DNA of 18,645 nt, taken from NCBI GenBank assembly GCA_016284575.1, contig JAEEPD010000114.1:1-18645 (forward strand). Reading direction: 5' to 3'. Shown piece after piece: positions 1 to 7,702 of the stretch; the first letter of the stretch is position 1, and every line of letters starts with the position of its first letter. The position numbers and the translations under genes were made by a program. This stretch comes from Bacillota bacterium. Its GTDB lineage: Bacteria > Bacillota > Clostridia > Peptostreptococcales > Anaerovoracaceae. The notes beneath the pieces are model-generated. The model had not been told where the DNA came from and ran no database searches. It saw only the letters and a list, made by a program, of their open reading frames with translations.

Positions 1-1
1 C

Positions 2-634
2 ATAGGCGAGGAATTCATCGATGTATTCGCAGAAGAGGCAAGAAAGCTGGAGGGCGTTTCCTACCTCGGACAGGGTACCATCTGGCCTGACATTCTCGAG
101 AGCGAGGCAGGTATCAAGGCTCATCACAATGCAGGCGGTCTGCCTGATGACATCGCATCCCGCTTCGAGCTGGTGGAGCCGGTCCGCATCCTCTTTAAGG
201 ACGAGGTCCGCTGCGTAGGCAGAGAGCTGGGTCTGCCCGAATCCATGGTGGAGCGTCAGCCCTTCCCCGGCCCCGGCCTTGGCGTACGCTGCCCCGGAGC
301 CATCACCAGAGACCGTCTTGAGGCTGTCCGCGAGTCCGATGCCATCCTCCGCGAGGAGTTTGCAAAGAACGGCCTTGAGGGCAAGGTATGGCAGTACTTC
401 ACAGTGGTGCCCGACTTCAAGTCCACAGGCATCAAGGATGGCAAGCGCACCTTTGACTGGATGTGCATCATCCGCGCCATCAATACCACCGACGTGGTGG
501 AGGTAAGCGTGGAGCACCTGCCCAACGAACTCATCGACCACCTGGTAAAGAGGATCACCACAGAGGTCCCCGGCATCAACCGCGTTCTGGTGGACTACAC
601 ACCCAAGCCCCCCGCGACAGTGGAATACGAATAA
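2..634 (+). CDS. guaA: GMP synthase (glutamine-hydrolysing), C-terminal part
   Basis: This is the 3' part of guaA; the 5' end lies outside the window and 210 residues are visible. GuaA converts XMP to GMP using glutamine and ATP in cytosolic purine synthesis. The visible part begins in the ATP-pyrophosphatase domain (GEEFIDVFAEEA, then YLGQGTIWPD and HHNAGGLPDD) and continues through FELVEPVRILFKDEVR into the dimerisation domain, with RQPFPGPGLGVRCPGAIT and the conserved end PPATVEYE before TAA. These are hallmark GuaA motifs and the frame is uninterrupted from base 2. The glutaminase domain cannot be judged. A strong intrinsic terminator follows 19 bp after the stop, so guaA probably ends its own transcription unit and is not tied functionally to the next gene. 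Confidence 0.97.
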   Translation: MGEEFIDVFAEEARKLEGVSYLGQGTIWPDILESEAGIKAHHNAGGLPDDIASRFELVEPVRILFKDEVRCVGRELGLPESMVERQPFPGPGLGVRCPGAITRDRLEAVRESDAILREEFAKNGLEGKVWQYFTVVPDFKSTGIKDGKRTFDWMCIIRAINTTDVVEVSVEHLPNELIDHLVKRITTEVPGINRVLVDYTPKPPATVEYE

Positions 635-653
635 AGAAAAACAGGATATCGGA

Positions 654-690
654 GCCCTGTGCAGCAAAAGCTGCATGGGGCTTTTTTTAT
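654..690 (+). terminator. Rho-independent terminator of guaA
   Basis: A 12-bp stem (GCCCTGTGCAGC pairing with GCTGCATGGGGC, two G-T wobbles) closes an AAAA loop and is followed directly by seven Ts. It lies 19 bp after the guaA stop, the classic arrangement for an intrinsic terminator. Confidence 0.93.
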
Positions 691-738
691 TTTGCGGAGC
701 GTGTTAGACTATTAACAAGCAATTATTATTTTTTTTTA

Positions 739-822
739 TTGGCCGCCATCACCACGACTGCCGGAATCGTGGCTCTGCTGCTTCCGGTGTTCGGCTTCAT
801 CGTCATGAGCCTGATATTCTAA
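739..822 (+). pseudogene. Possible remnant or leader peptide: single hydrophobic helix
   Basis: In one frame the gap between guaA and the glycerate kinase encodes a short, strongly hydrophobic stretch (AGIVALLLPVFGFIVMSLIF at its end) and stops with TAA 12 bp before the next gene's ATG. It reads like one transmembrane helix. No convincing start exists: the only upstream candidate is TTG at 739, preceded by a T-run without a Shine-Dalgarno. It could be the tail of a lost membrane protein, a tiny membrane peptide, a leader peptide, or chance. The frame is open upstream only because it runs antisense-free through guaA in a different register. Function unknown. Confidence 0.25.
752..787 (+). repeat. 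Two overlapping inverted repeats upstream of the glycerate kinase
   Basis: CCACGA (752-757) pairs with TCGTGG (767-772), and CCGGAA (761-766) pairs with TTCCGG (782-787). The loop of the first hairpin contains the left arm of the second, so in RNA the two would compete. No T-run follows, so neither is an intrinsic terminator. They could be a leader element or chance dyads. Confidence 0.35.
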
Positions 823-834
823 GAGGAAAAGAAA

Positions 835-2070
835 ATGGACCAGACTTTGCGCGGTCATGCGGACCGTATAGTTAAAGAAGCCATAGCTGCCGTGCAGCCT
901 GACGCTGCGGTGCGCAGGGCCTTTGAAGGGAAGGAATTTCCCGGAAGAGTGCTGCTGGTGGCCGCGGGAAAGGCCGCCTGGCAGATGGCCAAGGCTGCCT
1001 CAGACTGCCTGGGCAGCAGGATAGAAAAGGGGGTAGTCGTCACAAAATACGATCACGTGATGGGCCCCATAGCCAACTTCGACTGCTTTGAGGCCGGCCA
1101 CCCGGTACCCGATGAGAACTCCTTTAAGGGTACCCAGGCGGCCATAGATCTTGTGGATGACCTTACGGAAAAGGACACCGTGCTGTTCCTGCTTTCAGGC
1201 GGCGGCAGCGCCCTGTTTGAAAAGCCCCTGGTCTCCGGCGAGGAGCTGCAGGACATAACCTCGCAGCTGCTGGCCTGCGGAGCCGACATCGTGGAGATCA
1301 ATACCATAAGAAAGAGGCTGTCTCAGGTGAAGGGCGGACGCTTTGCCCAAATCTGCGCACCTGCCCATGTGGAGGCTGTGGTGCTTTCGGATATCCTGGG
1401 CGATCCCCTGGATATGATAGCCTCAGGCCCTGCCTGCCCGGACTCTTCCCAGACCAAGGACGCTCTGTATATCGTTAAGAAATACGGACTGAAGCTCTCC
1501 GAAAGGGCACAGGAGCTGATGCTTATAGAGACGCCGAAGGCTCTGGACAACGTGAATACCCAGATCAACGGCAGCGTGCGGGAGCTCTGCAGCGCTGCTG
1601 CCAGGGTATGCGAGGACCTGGGCTACAGGACTGTGATGCTTACGGACCAGCTCTGCTGTCAGGCAAAGGAGGCCGGAAGCTTTATGGCGTCTATCCTGAA
1701 GACCCATGCGGCAGACAAGGCCCGGATAGCCTTTATAGCAGGCGGCGAGACGGTAGTTAAGCTTACCGGCAGCGGCAAGGGCGGCCGGAATCAGGAGCTG
1801 GCCCTTGCGGCGGCTGCAGGGATAGCGGGCATGAAGAACGCCGCGGTCTTCTCTGTGGGAAGTGACGGCACGGACGGTCCCACGGATGCGGCCGGCGGAT
1901 ATGTGGACGGCGATACTGCCGGAGCTTTGGCGGCTCAGGGCATCTCCATCGATGCTGTCCTTGCGGACAACGATGCCTACCACGCTCTGCAGAAGACCGG
2001 AGGCCTTATATTCACAGGTCCCACGGGAACCAACGTGAACGATGTGGCAGTGGCCCTTCTGAACAGATAG
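835..2070 (+). CDS. Glycerate 2-kinase, type 2 (DUF4147 plus MOFRL domains)
   Basis: A 411-residue cytosolic kinase of the GckA/TtuD family, expected to phosphorylate D-glycerate with ATP to a phosphoglycerate that enters glycolysis. Family landmarks in order: AAGKAAW (43-49), GHPVPDE (88-94), the phosphate-binding LSGGGSALFEKP (120-131), IRKRLSQVKGGR (158-169), SDILGDPLDMIASGP (185-199), and a C-terminal MOFRL domain with AGGETVVKLTGSGKGGRNQE (302-321) and SVGSDGTDGPTDAAGG (340-355). Length is normal for the family and the motifs are intact. ATG at 835 follows AGAGGAAAAG at a suitable distance. It sits between the guaA terminator and its own terminator, so it appears monocistronic. The product could be 2- or 3-phosphoglycerate; type-2 enzymes usually give 2-phosphoglycerate. 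Confidence 0.93.
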   Translation: MDQTLRGHADRIVKEAIAAVQPDAAVRRAFEGKEFPGRVLLVAAGKAAWQMAKAASDCLGSRIEKGVVVTKYDHVMGPIANFDCFEAGHPVPDENSFKGTQAAIDLVDDLTEKDTVLFLLSGGGSALFEKPLVSGEELQDITSQLLACGADIVEINTIRKRLSQVKGGRFAQICAPAHVEAVVLSDILGDPLDMIASGPACPDSSQTKDALYIVKKYGLKLSERAQELMLIETPKALDNVNTQINGSVRELCSAAARVCEDLGYRTVMLTDQLCCQAKEAGSFMASILKTHAADKARIAFIAGGETVVKLTGSGKGGRNQELALAAAAGIAGMKNAAVFSVGSDGTDGPTDAAGGYVDGDTAGALAAQGISIDAVLADNDAYHALQKTGGLIFTGPTGTNVNDVAVALLNR

Positions 2071-2108
2071 TCTGTACCAGACCCTCGCAGCGGCAAACAA
2101 AAAAAATA

Positions 2109-2144
2109 AGGGTGTCTCACTGAAGAGACACCCTCTTTTGTTTT
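2109..2144. terminator. Bidirectional terminator between convergent genes
   Basis: A 10-bp perfect stem (AGGGTGTCTC / GAGACACCCT) with a 6-nt loop is followed by CTTTTGTTTTG on the plus strand and by TTATTTTTTTG on the minus strand. It serves both the glycerate kinase and the convergent amidohydrolase. Confidence 0.92.
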
Positions 2145-2176
2145 GCTTTACGAAGCTCTGCGCTTCACTTCAGACT

Positions 2177-3550
2177 CTATACCTGGGGCTGGGGAATGGG
2201 TATTTCCTTGGGAATGGGGCACTGATAGGTCTCGCCGTCCAGATCCTTCTTGAAGCACTCCCAGGCGCTCTTGACCAGCTCCTCGTCTCTGTAGAACTTA
2301 GCTGCTGCAAGAGCCATCCAGATGCCGCCTCTGAGCATGCCCTTGAGGCCTATGCCGTTGCCTGCGCAGCAGGTGGTCTGCCAGGTGTGGTTCACACCCA
2401 GGATGTTCTGGCTTGCGGTGTTCACCATCATGCAGGGAACGATGTGCTGTACGTCGCCCACGTCGCTGGAGCCCGGGCTGATGTTGTACTGATCCGGCTT
2501 GTAAATGAAGCCTGTGTGGATGGGCTCCTCGGGCTTCTTCACCTGATACTCGGGCATGGTCTTGTTGAGAGCATCGGCCATGGCCAGCTCCTCCTCGGTG
2601 TACTCTGCCGCAGGCACCATGGGGTAGACCTCAGCGCATACGTCAGCTATGACCTTGTTGGACATGGTGTTGTAGCAGCCGCCCTGGAACTCGATCTCCA
2701 TCTCGGTGCCGGTCATAAGAGCGGCGCCTCTGCCGCAGTCCACCAGTCTCTGGTAGAGCTCGTCGATCTCCCAGCGGTGCAGGGATCTTACATAGTACCA
2801 GACGGAGGCTCTGTCGGGAACGATATTGGGAGCCACGCCGGCTTCCTTGTATACATAGTGGATCCTGGAGTTGGGGGTCATGTGCTCTCTCAGGTAGTTG
2901 GCTCCGGTGTTCATCAGCTCGACGGCATCCAGAGCGGAACGGCCGTTCCAGGCTGCGGAGGCGTGAGCAGTCTTGCCCTTGAAGTGGAAGATGGCGCTGT
3001 TGAGGCCTCCTCCCATGCCAAGGCCCAGAGCATTCTTGCTGCTGCCGTGCCATGCAAAGGCCAGATCCAGCTCCTTGAAGGCGCCTTCTCTTGCCATGAA
3101 GGCCTTGCCTGTCAGCACCTCTTCAGCGGGGCAGCCGTAGAAGACCACAGTGCCGGGAAGGCCGCTCTTCTCCAGATCTGCCTTCATGCCGATGGCTGCA
3201 GCCAGAGTAGCTACGCCCAGCAGATTGTGTCCGCAGCCCTGTCCGGGGCCGCCGGGTACTGCTGGATCCTTAAAGGTGTTCTGGGTCTGGGAAAGGCCGG
3301 GGAGGGCATCGTATTCAGCCAAAAGGCCGATAATGGGATGGCCGCTGCCCCATTCAGCGCGGATGGCGGTGGGCATGCCGTAGGGACCCTTTTCCACCTT
3401 GAAGCCGTATTTTTCCAGAGCCTCGCACATCCAGGCGCAGGCCTTGACCTCGTTGTATGCGGTCTCGGGGTTCTCGTACATTTTAAGGGCGATGTCGGAG
3501 AGTACATCCTTTTCGCTTAAAACAGCGTCGATAATGTGTTGATAATCCAT
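2177..3550 (-). CDS. M20D family amidohydrolase, AbgB-like
   Basis: A 457-residue cytosolic metallo-amidohydrolase resembling p-aminobenzoyl-glutamate hydrolase subunit B (AbgB) and related M20D amidohydrolases that cleave amide bonds of N-acyl or N-aroyl amino acids. Visible motifs: YENPETAYNE (25-34), GLLAEYDALPG (75-85), GCGHNLLG (105-112, Cys106 and His108 as metal ligands), CPAEE (140-144, catalytic and ligand glutamates), AWHGS (167-171), the dimerisation-domain HAS (196-198), SSDVGDVQHIVP (361-372) and GVNHTWQ (385-391, last metal-site His388). All expected active-site residues are present. No signal peptide. ATG at 3550 follows AAGGAGGAA. It is divergent from an MFS transporter, suggesting uptake followed by hydrolysis of one compound. 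The substrate is not readable from sequence, and AbgB is a family likeness rather than proof of p-aminobenzoyl-glutamate activity. Confidence 0.9.
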   Translation of the reverse strand: MDYQHIIDAVLSEKDVLSDIALKMYENPETAYNEVKACAWMCEALEKYGFKVEKGPYGMPTAIRAEWGSGHPIIGLLAEYDALPGLSQTQNTFKDPAVPGGPGQGCGHNLLGVATLAAAIGMKADLEKSGLPGTVVFYGCPAEEVLTGKAFMAREGAFKELDLAFAWHGSSKNALGLGMGGGLNSAIFHFKGKTAHASAAWNGRSALDAVELMNTGANYLREHMTPNSRIHYVYKEAGVAPNIVPDRASVWYYVRSLHRWEIDELYQRLVDCGRGAALMTGTEMEIEFQGGCYNTMSNKVIADVCAEVYPMVPAAEYTEEELAMADALNKTMPEYQVKKPEEPIHTGFIYKPDQYNISPGSSDVGDVQHIVPCMMVNTASQNILGVNHTWQTTCCAGNGIGLKGMLRGGIWMALAAAKFYRDEELVKSAWECFKKDLDGETYQCPIPKEIPIPQPQV

Positions 3551-3587
3551 GGTTCCTCCTTTTCCGAAGATATATATCTAAAATAAT

Positions 3588-3607
3588 GATATCAAATATA
3601 TGATACC
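3588..3607. promoter_or_regulatory. Inverted repeat near the amidohydrolase promoter
   Basis: GATATCA (3588-3594) and TGATACC (3601-3607) form a 7-bp inverted repeat with one mismatch and a 6-bp AT spacer. A possible minus-strand promoter, TTGACC (3616-3621) with a -10-like TATATT about 15 bp on, overlaps it. This is the right place for a repressor site, but AT-rich dyads also arise by chance. Confidence 0.35.
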
Positions 3608-3661
3608 ACAAATGCGGTCAATATACTCATTAATTGATGAATAAAAACGATTGATTTGGAG

Positions 3662-3692
3662 GCAGTTATGCATAATGGCATATAAAAACTGC
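3662..3692. repeat. Nested inverted repeat upstream of the MFS promoter
   Basis: Outer arms GCAGTT (3662-3667) and AACTGC (3687-3692) enclose inner arms TATGC (3667-3671) and GCATA (3678-3682). The structure ends 13 bp before the proposed -35 of the transporter gene, a typical activator position. It may be the operator of a regulator encoded elsewhere. Confidence 0.4.
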
Positions 3693-3705
3693 TCGTCCAA
3701 ACGGC

Positions 3706-3734
3706 TTGAATTGAAGGGGGCATAGTAATAAAAT
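3706..3734 (+). promoter_or_regulatory. Predicted sigma-A promoter of the MFS transporter
   Basis: TTGAAT (3706-3711), a 17-bp spacer and TAAAAT (3729-3734). Transcription would start near 3741, leaving a leader of about 35 nt with AAAGGAG before the ATG at 3776. Confidence 0.5.
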
Positions 3735-3775
3735 AAACAAGACAGAAGTTTTTCTTATGAAAGGAGCTTTGCGCC

Positions 3776-5083
3776 ATGGAAGAAAAAAGATCCACGCCTC
3801 TGGGCGGACGAGTCTGGTTTTCGGCTGTTTTCTTCGGCCTCATAGGCCAGATAGCCTGGATAGTGGAGAACATGTACTTTGCCACCTTCGCCCAGGATAT
3901 CTTCGCCAACTCAGGAAGGGCGGACATGTCCTACGGGGTGACCACCCTGATGGTGATACTCTCCGCTGTAGCCGCCACCGTCACGACCATATTCGCCGGA
4001 GGCCTCATAGACAGGACCGGAAAGCGCAAGCCCTTCATAGCATTCGGATACATAGTCTGGGGCTTTACCATAATGCTTTTTGCCCTGCTGCCCATGAAGG
4101 CTGAGCCCTCCAGAGTGGCTCTCATAGCCTTCCTTCTGGTGGCCTTCGACTGCCTGATGACCTTCGCAGGCTCCACCTCCAACGATGCGGCCTTCAACGC
4201 CTGGGTGGCGGATGTCACCGACAGGACCAACCGCGGAAAGCTCAATTCCATACTGGCCATACTGCCTGTTATCGCGGTGGTGATAGTATTCGTGGGCCTT
4301 GGGAGCCTCTATAATTCCGCCAATGAAAGCAACGCCAACTTCTTTATAATTCTCGGCATCATTCCCATAGCCGCAGGCATACTGGCGCTGTTCGTTCTTA
4401 AGGACGCGCCCGGCATACAAAAGGCCGGGGAGCAGAGCTACCTTAAGGAGACCTTCTATGGCTTCAGGAGAGACGTTGTAAGGCAGAACCGCATGATCTA
4501 CGTCTGCCTGGCTGCGGCCTGCATCGTGGGCATAGCCCAGCAGACCTTCTTCTCCTATCTGATAAACTTTCTTATAGTCACCCTGGGCCTGGGGGACAGC
4601 TTTGTCATACCGATGGCTGTCATAATCGTGGGCGCGGCGGTCTTTACCGCGGTCATGGGAGTGCTTTTCGACAGGTACGGGAGGAAGCATTTCTACTACC
4701 CGCTGCTGGCCATAATGATCCTTGGCATACTGTCCTTCTGGGCTATTCAGTTTACCGCAGGCGGCCTTAGGAATCTGGTGCTTTACGGCGGCGGCGTGCT
4801 GATGATGGGCGGGATACTCTCCCTGACCGGCGCCTTCACATCCTCCTTCCAGGATTATCTGCCGGAGGGAACTGAGGGACGCTTCCAGGGGGTCCGCATG
4901 TGCTTTATGGTGCTGATTCCCATGATAGTCGGACCGGTCATCTCCCTGCTGATAGGACTTGATGCCATGGGAATGAACGGCGATAATTTCGTTCCTCCCT
5001 ATGCCATGTTCCTGGCGGCGGCCATAGTGGCGCTGCTGGCGGCTGTTCCTGTGTGGTATGTGAGAAAGGATTCCCGGAAGTAA
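3776..5083 (+). CDS. MFS transporter
   Basis: A 435-residue polytopic inner-membrane transporter of the major facilitator superfamily. Two loop-2/3-type signature motifs lie about 220 residues apart: GGLIDRTGKRKP (75-86) and GVLFDRYGRKH (295-305), marking the two six-helix halves. Hydrophobic helices fill the rest, and the C-terminus is a short basic tail. The stretch NDAAFNAWVADVTDRTNRGK (136-155) recalls sugar- or glycoside-type MFS carriers (GPH/SLC45-like), but this does not fix the substrate. ATG at 3776 has AAAGGAG 9 bp upstream; an earlier ATG at 3757 is in another frame. It is divergent from the amidohydrolase, and an alpha/beta hydrolase follows 49 bp downstream, probably on the same transcript, so import of a compound later hydrolysed is the simplest reading. 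Confidence 0.9.
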   Translation: MEEKRSTPLGGRVWFSAVFFGLIGQIAWIVENMYFATFAQDIFANSGRADMSYGVTTLMVILSAVAATVTTIFAGGLIDRTGKRKPFIAFGYIVWGFTIMLFALLPMKAEPSRVALIAFLLVAFDCLMTFAGSTSNDAAFNAWVADVTDRTNRGKLNSILAILPVIAVVIVFVGLGSLYNSANESNANFFIILGIIPIAAGILALFVLKDAPGIQKAGEQSYLKETFYGFRRDVVRQNRMIYVCLAAACIVGIAQQTFFSYLINFLIVTLGLGDSFVIPMAVIIVGAAVFTAVMGVLFDRYGRKHFYYPLLAIMILGILSFWAIQFTAGGLRNLVLYGGGVLMMGGILSLTGAFTSSFQDYLPEGTEGRFQGVRMCFMVLIPMIVGPVISLLIGLDAMGMNGDNFVPPYAMFLAAAIVALLAAVPVWYVRKDSRK

Positions 5084-5132
5084 GCCTTAGGGTCGGGCCT
5101 GGATTCCCTTATATGATTTTACGAGGTGGAAA

Positions 5133-5921
5133 ATGAGTAAACTTGAAATACAGCTCGCCTTCTGCGGCGATATCGAAATGGAATATGTGTGCTTTGGAGA
5201 GGGCGACAGACCTCTTGTGGTAATACCGGGGCTCAGCCTTGGCCGTGTCCTGAGCGCGGCCGATTCAATAGCTGCGGCCTACAGCATTTTCGCAAAGGAT
5301 TTCAGGGTCTATCTTTTCGAGCGCAGGAAAAACATGCCGGATCGATACACAATAAACGACATGGCAGAGGATACGGCTGCGGTAATAAAGCAGCTTGGGC
5401 TTAAGGACATAGCTCTTTACGGCGTCTCCCAGGGAGGCATGATCTCCCAGCTGATGGCCATAAACTACCCGGAGCTGGTATGGAGGCTGGTGCTCTGCTC
5501 CACCATTTCAAAGGCGAGCCGTATAGGTCTTGAGACCAGGACTCAGTGGACAGGGGACAAGAGCGCAAAGGAGCTTTACAGGAGCTTCGCCGAGCTGGTC
5601 TATTCCGGTCCCTTTATAGAGAAGTACGGCCATCTGCTGGATTCCGTGGCGGAGGGCCTCTCTGAGGCGGACATGAGGCGCTTCCGTGTACAGATGGCTG
5701 GAAGCGAGGGCTTCAGCACCTACGAAGAGCTTGATAAAATCAAGTGTCCGGCCTTTGTTATCGGCGCCTGGAGCGACAGGGTCATAGGGCCTGAGGCTTC
5801 TTTTGAGATCGCTGAAAGGCTATCCTGCCGCCTGCTGATGTACCCCGCTCCATACGCCCATGCGGTCTACGATGAGGCCCCGGACATTAAGGAAAGGATA
5901 TATGATTTTATAAAAGACTGA
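5133..5921 (+). CDS. Alpha/beta hydrolase
   Basis: A 262-residue soluble hydrolase with a complete alpha/beta-hydrolase triad: nucleophile Ser99 in the elbow GVSQGG (97-102), acid Asp215 in GAWSDRVIG (211-219) and His243 in YAHAVYDEAP (241-250). An early VVIPGLSLGR segment (29-38) is where the oxyanion-hole loop normally lies. The lid region (about 125-190) is helical and of ordinary length. No signal peptide, so it is cytosolic. ATG at 5133 follows GAGGTG. It lies 49 bp after the MFS gene with no terminator between, suggesting an operon. It may be an esterase, lactonase or amidase acting on the imported compound; the substrate cannot be told from motifs. Confidence 0.9.
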   Translation: MSKLEIQLAFCGDIEMEYVCFGEGDRPLVVIPGLSLGRVLSAADSIAAAYSIFAKDFRVYLFERRKNMPDRYTINDMAEDTAAVIKQLGLKDIALYGVSQGGMISQLMAINYPELVWRLVLCSTISKASRIGLETRTQWTGDKSAKELYRSFAELVYSGPFIEKYGHLLDSVAEGLSEADMRRFRVQMAGSEGFSTYEELDKIKCPAFVIGAWSDRVIGPEASFEIAERLSCRLLMYPAPYAHAVYDEAPDIKERIYDFIKD

Positions 5922-5943
5922 GCTTCAACTTTCAGGAACATGC

Positions 5944-5984
5944 AAAAACCGGGCCCCTGTGGTGTCCGGTTTTCTTTTATTTCT
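5944..5984. terminator. Bidirectional terminator between convergent genes
   Basis: Arms AAAACCGG (5945-5952) and CCGGTTTT (5966-5973) form an 8-bp stem followed on the plus strand by CTTTTATTT. On the minus strand the hairpin is followed by a T-run as well. It lies just after the alpha/beta hydrolase and touches the stop of the convergent zinc-finger gene. Confidence 0.85.
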
Positions 5985-7581
5985 TTCTCCTTGAAAGCAT
6001 GATCCCTGTACCAAATCCAATCACAATGCCTGCCACAAGCAGCAGTATGTAGTTCGGCAGCGGGGAATTGTCCTTTTGGGCTTTGTCCGGGCTTTCCTGT
6101 GTCCCGGCCGGTGCGTCCTCCGGCGGGGGAGAGCTGTTCTCCTGTCCTGCGCTGCTGCCCTCCTGCAGAGCCGGTGGGCTGTCCTCCTGAGCTGCAGCCT
6201 GGGTCTCCTGCTGCGGCTGAGGCTCCTCAGGCCTGTCGGGGACCGTTTCCTGAGCCGTGCTTGTGAATCTGAAGCTTCCGAGGCTCTGGACCGTAAAGAT
6301 CAGATATTCTCTGCCCTCGAAATCGTCCAGTCCGCTGATCCTTGCCTCCACGGTTCCGAAGTCCTTCTCCTGATACAGCCTCGCTTCGGCGTGGCCGGGT
6401 CCGCAGGGCAGCTCCAGCAGCACGTCGCAGCGGAAGGGGAAGGTCTTTGAGGGACCGAAGCGGAAGCCTATATCCACGCTGTCCTCAGACCATTGTCTGT
6501 TCGTATATTCAAAGCCGTTGGCTGCGGTCTTAAGCATGTCGCAGAATTCGGCCACATCCTGTACTGTCATGGCATTCAGAACCGCCAGCTCCTCCTCGGA
6601 AAGCTGGCTCTTCAGAGTCTGGACAGTCAGCAGATAGTTGCCGTCCACCCTTCGGTTCAGGAAGAAGATCATATCCGACTGAGGCTCATTTATGTGACGA
6701 AGTATTTCGTCTGCGTCGCCTGTCTGAACATCGTAGGGATCGTCCCTGGGCTGACCCGGATCATTGACCTGAGACTGGTCCGGCTCCGGCTGGCTCTGGT
6801 CTGAGCTTTGTGACTGATCCTGCCGGCCCTGATCCGGCCCGGGCTGCTGGCTCTGACCGCCTTGCGATTGCTGTCCGCTCTGATGTTCCTGCTGGCTCTG
6901 ACCCTGAGCGCCCTGCTGGTCCTGGCTCAGAGGGCCTTCCTGTCCTCCTGTCAGGGGCTTTCCCGATCTCAGCACCTTGTAGAAATCCTCTGTGCCGTGG
7001 GCTCCGCAGCGGGCCATGCCCTCATAGGGGGTGGTGCCTGAGCCCAGCAGAGCCGTGCTGTAGCTGAAGCGCTCGGCCTTGCCCCAGGTGGCTGCATCGA
7101 TGACTGCCCCGTCATGGGGATACACTGGCGACGTATTCGTCTGGTGCCCCGCGCCGTCCGTCAGCCACCAGCCCGTGCCAAAGCAGACGGTGCATTTTCC
7201 GGGCTTTCCTGCCTGCCTGCACTTGCACTCGAAAACGCCGGTGCCAAAGCAGACATCACATGGGTATTTGCCTTCTCCGCCGCACACCACGCAGGTTCTG
7301 CCGTCGGGCATCTTGCCGCTGCCGTCACAGCCTATAGGCGTGCCATCACCCGTGTGATTCGTTCCGCAGGTTATGAAGCCCGTCTGGTGGCAGTAGATGC
7401 AGACCATGTAGCCGTCTCCCAGGGCATCGGGCACCTTCGACGGATCGCACAGGCCGCATTTCGCGCTGCCATTACAGATGACGCAGGGCATGTAGCAGTC
7501 CGCCCCATGGACGTGCTGAGGCAGCCCTCCGATGAAGAGCATCAGTATTAATAAAGATATGAGTATCCTTGGTCTTTTCAT
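5977..7581 (-). CDS. Secreted, membrane-anchored protein with DnaJ-type zinc-finger motifs
   Basis: A 534-residue protein with no family name I recognise. Layout: signal peptide (1 to about 26, basic MKRPR then a hydrophobic core); a cysteine-rich region (27-140) with 17 cysteines mostly in CxxC pairs, including DnaJ-like repeats CVVCGGEG (97-104), CDVCFGTG (108-115) and CTVCFGTG (130-137); a Gln/Ser/Gly/Pro-rich linker (about 214-285); a globular domain (about 286-445); a second Gln/Glu/Ser/Pro linker (446-508); and a C-terminal membrane helix (509-529) ending RRKK. The tail resembles a sorting signal, but there is no LPXTG. The cysteine motifs suggest zinc binding or redox chemistry outside the cell. 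ATG at 7581 was chosen because GGAGA lies 6 bp upstream; the in-frame GTG at 7587 abuts that site. It is divergent from a WYL regulator that may control it. Confidence 0.85.
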   Translation of the reverse strand: MKRPRILISLLILMLFIGGLPQHVHGADCYMPCVICNGSAKCGLCDPSKVPDALGDGYMVCIYCHQTGFITCGTNHTGDGTPIGCDGSGKMPDGRTCVVCGGEGKYPCDVCFGTGVFECKCRQAGKPGKCTVCFGTGWWLTDGAGHQTNTSPVYPHDGAVIDAATWGKAERFSYSTALLGSGTTPYEGMARCGAHGTEDFYKVLRSGKPLTGGQEGPLSQDQQGAQGQSQQEHQSGQQSQGGQSQQPGPDQGRQDQSQSSDQSQPEPDQSQVNDPGQPRDDPYDVQTGDADEILRHINEPQSDMIFFLNRRVDGNYLLTVQTLKSQLSEEELAVLNAMTVQDVAEFCDMLKTAANGFEYTNRQWSEDSVDIGFRFGPSKTFPFRCDVLLELPCGPGHAEARLYQEKDFGTVEARISGLDDFEGREYLIFTVQSLGSFRFTSTAQETVPDRPEEPQPQQETQAAAQEDSPPALQEGSSAGQENSSPPPEDAPAGTQESPDKAQKDNSPLPNYILLLVAGIVIGFGTGIMLSRRKK

Positions 7582-7628
7582 TTGCACTCTCCGCAGTCCG
7601 CTGCTCCGGGCAGGAACCCTATGAATAA

Positions 7629-7657
7629 ATTATAAAAATTCCTGACAGATTTGACAA
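7629..7657 (-). promoter_or_regulatory. Predicted sigma-A promoter of the zinc-finger gene
   Basis: On the minus strand: TTGTCA (7652-7657), exactly 17 bp, then a perfect TATAAT (7629-7634). Transcription would begin near 7622, about 40 nt before the ATG at 7581. This is the strongest promoter match in the window. Confidence 0.8.
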
Positions 7658-7702
7658 CTGCTTTATGGCGGGGCTTTCTTCTGTACAATTATATGGACTG
7701 TA

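Noticed and set aside
2138..3520. A 460-codon open frame on the plus strand over the amidohydrolase gene
   Set aside because: It is the antisense shadow of a gene with a complete M20D active site and a good ribosome binding site. Its translation is Val/Gly/Leu/His-rich low-information sequence and it begins inside the bidirectional terminator.
3911..4690. Minus-strand open frame over the MFS gene
   Set aside because: It is Gly/His/Tyr-rich shadow sequence without a known domain; the plus-strand frame shows MFS motifs and membrane helices.
5977..6075. LPXTG-type sortase signal at the end of the zinc-finger protein
   Set aside because: The tail has a membrane helix and a basic end, but the preceding sequence is SPLPNYI, without LPXTG. 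A plain membrane anchor is more likely.
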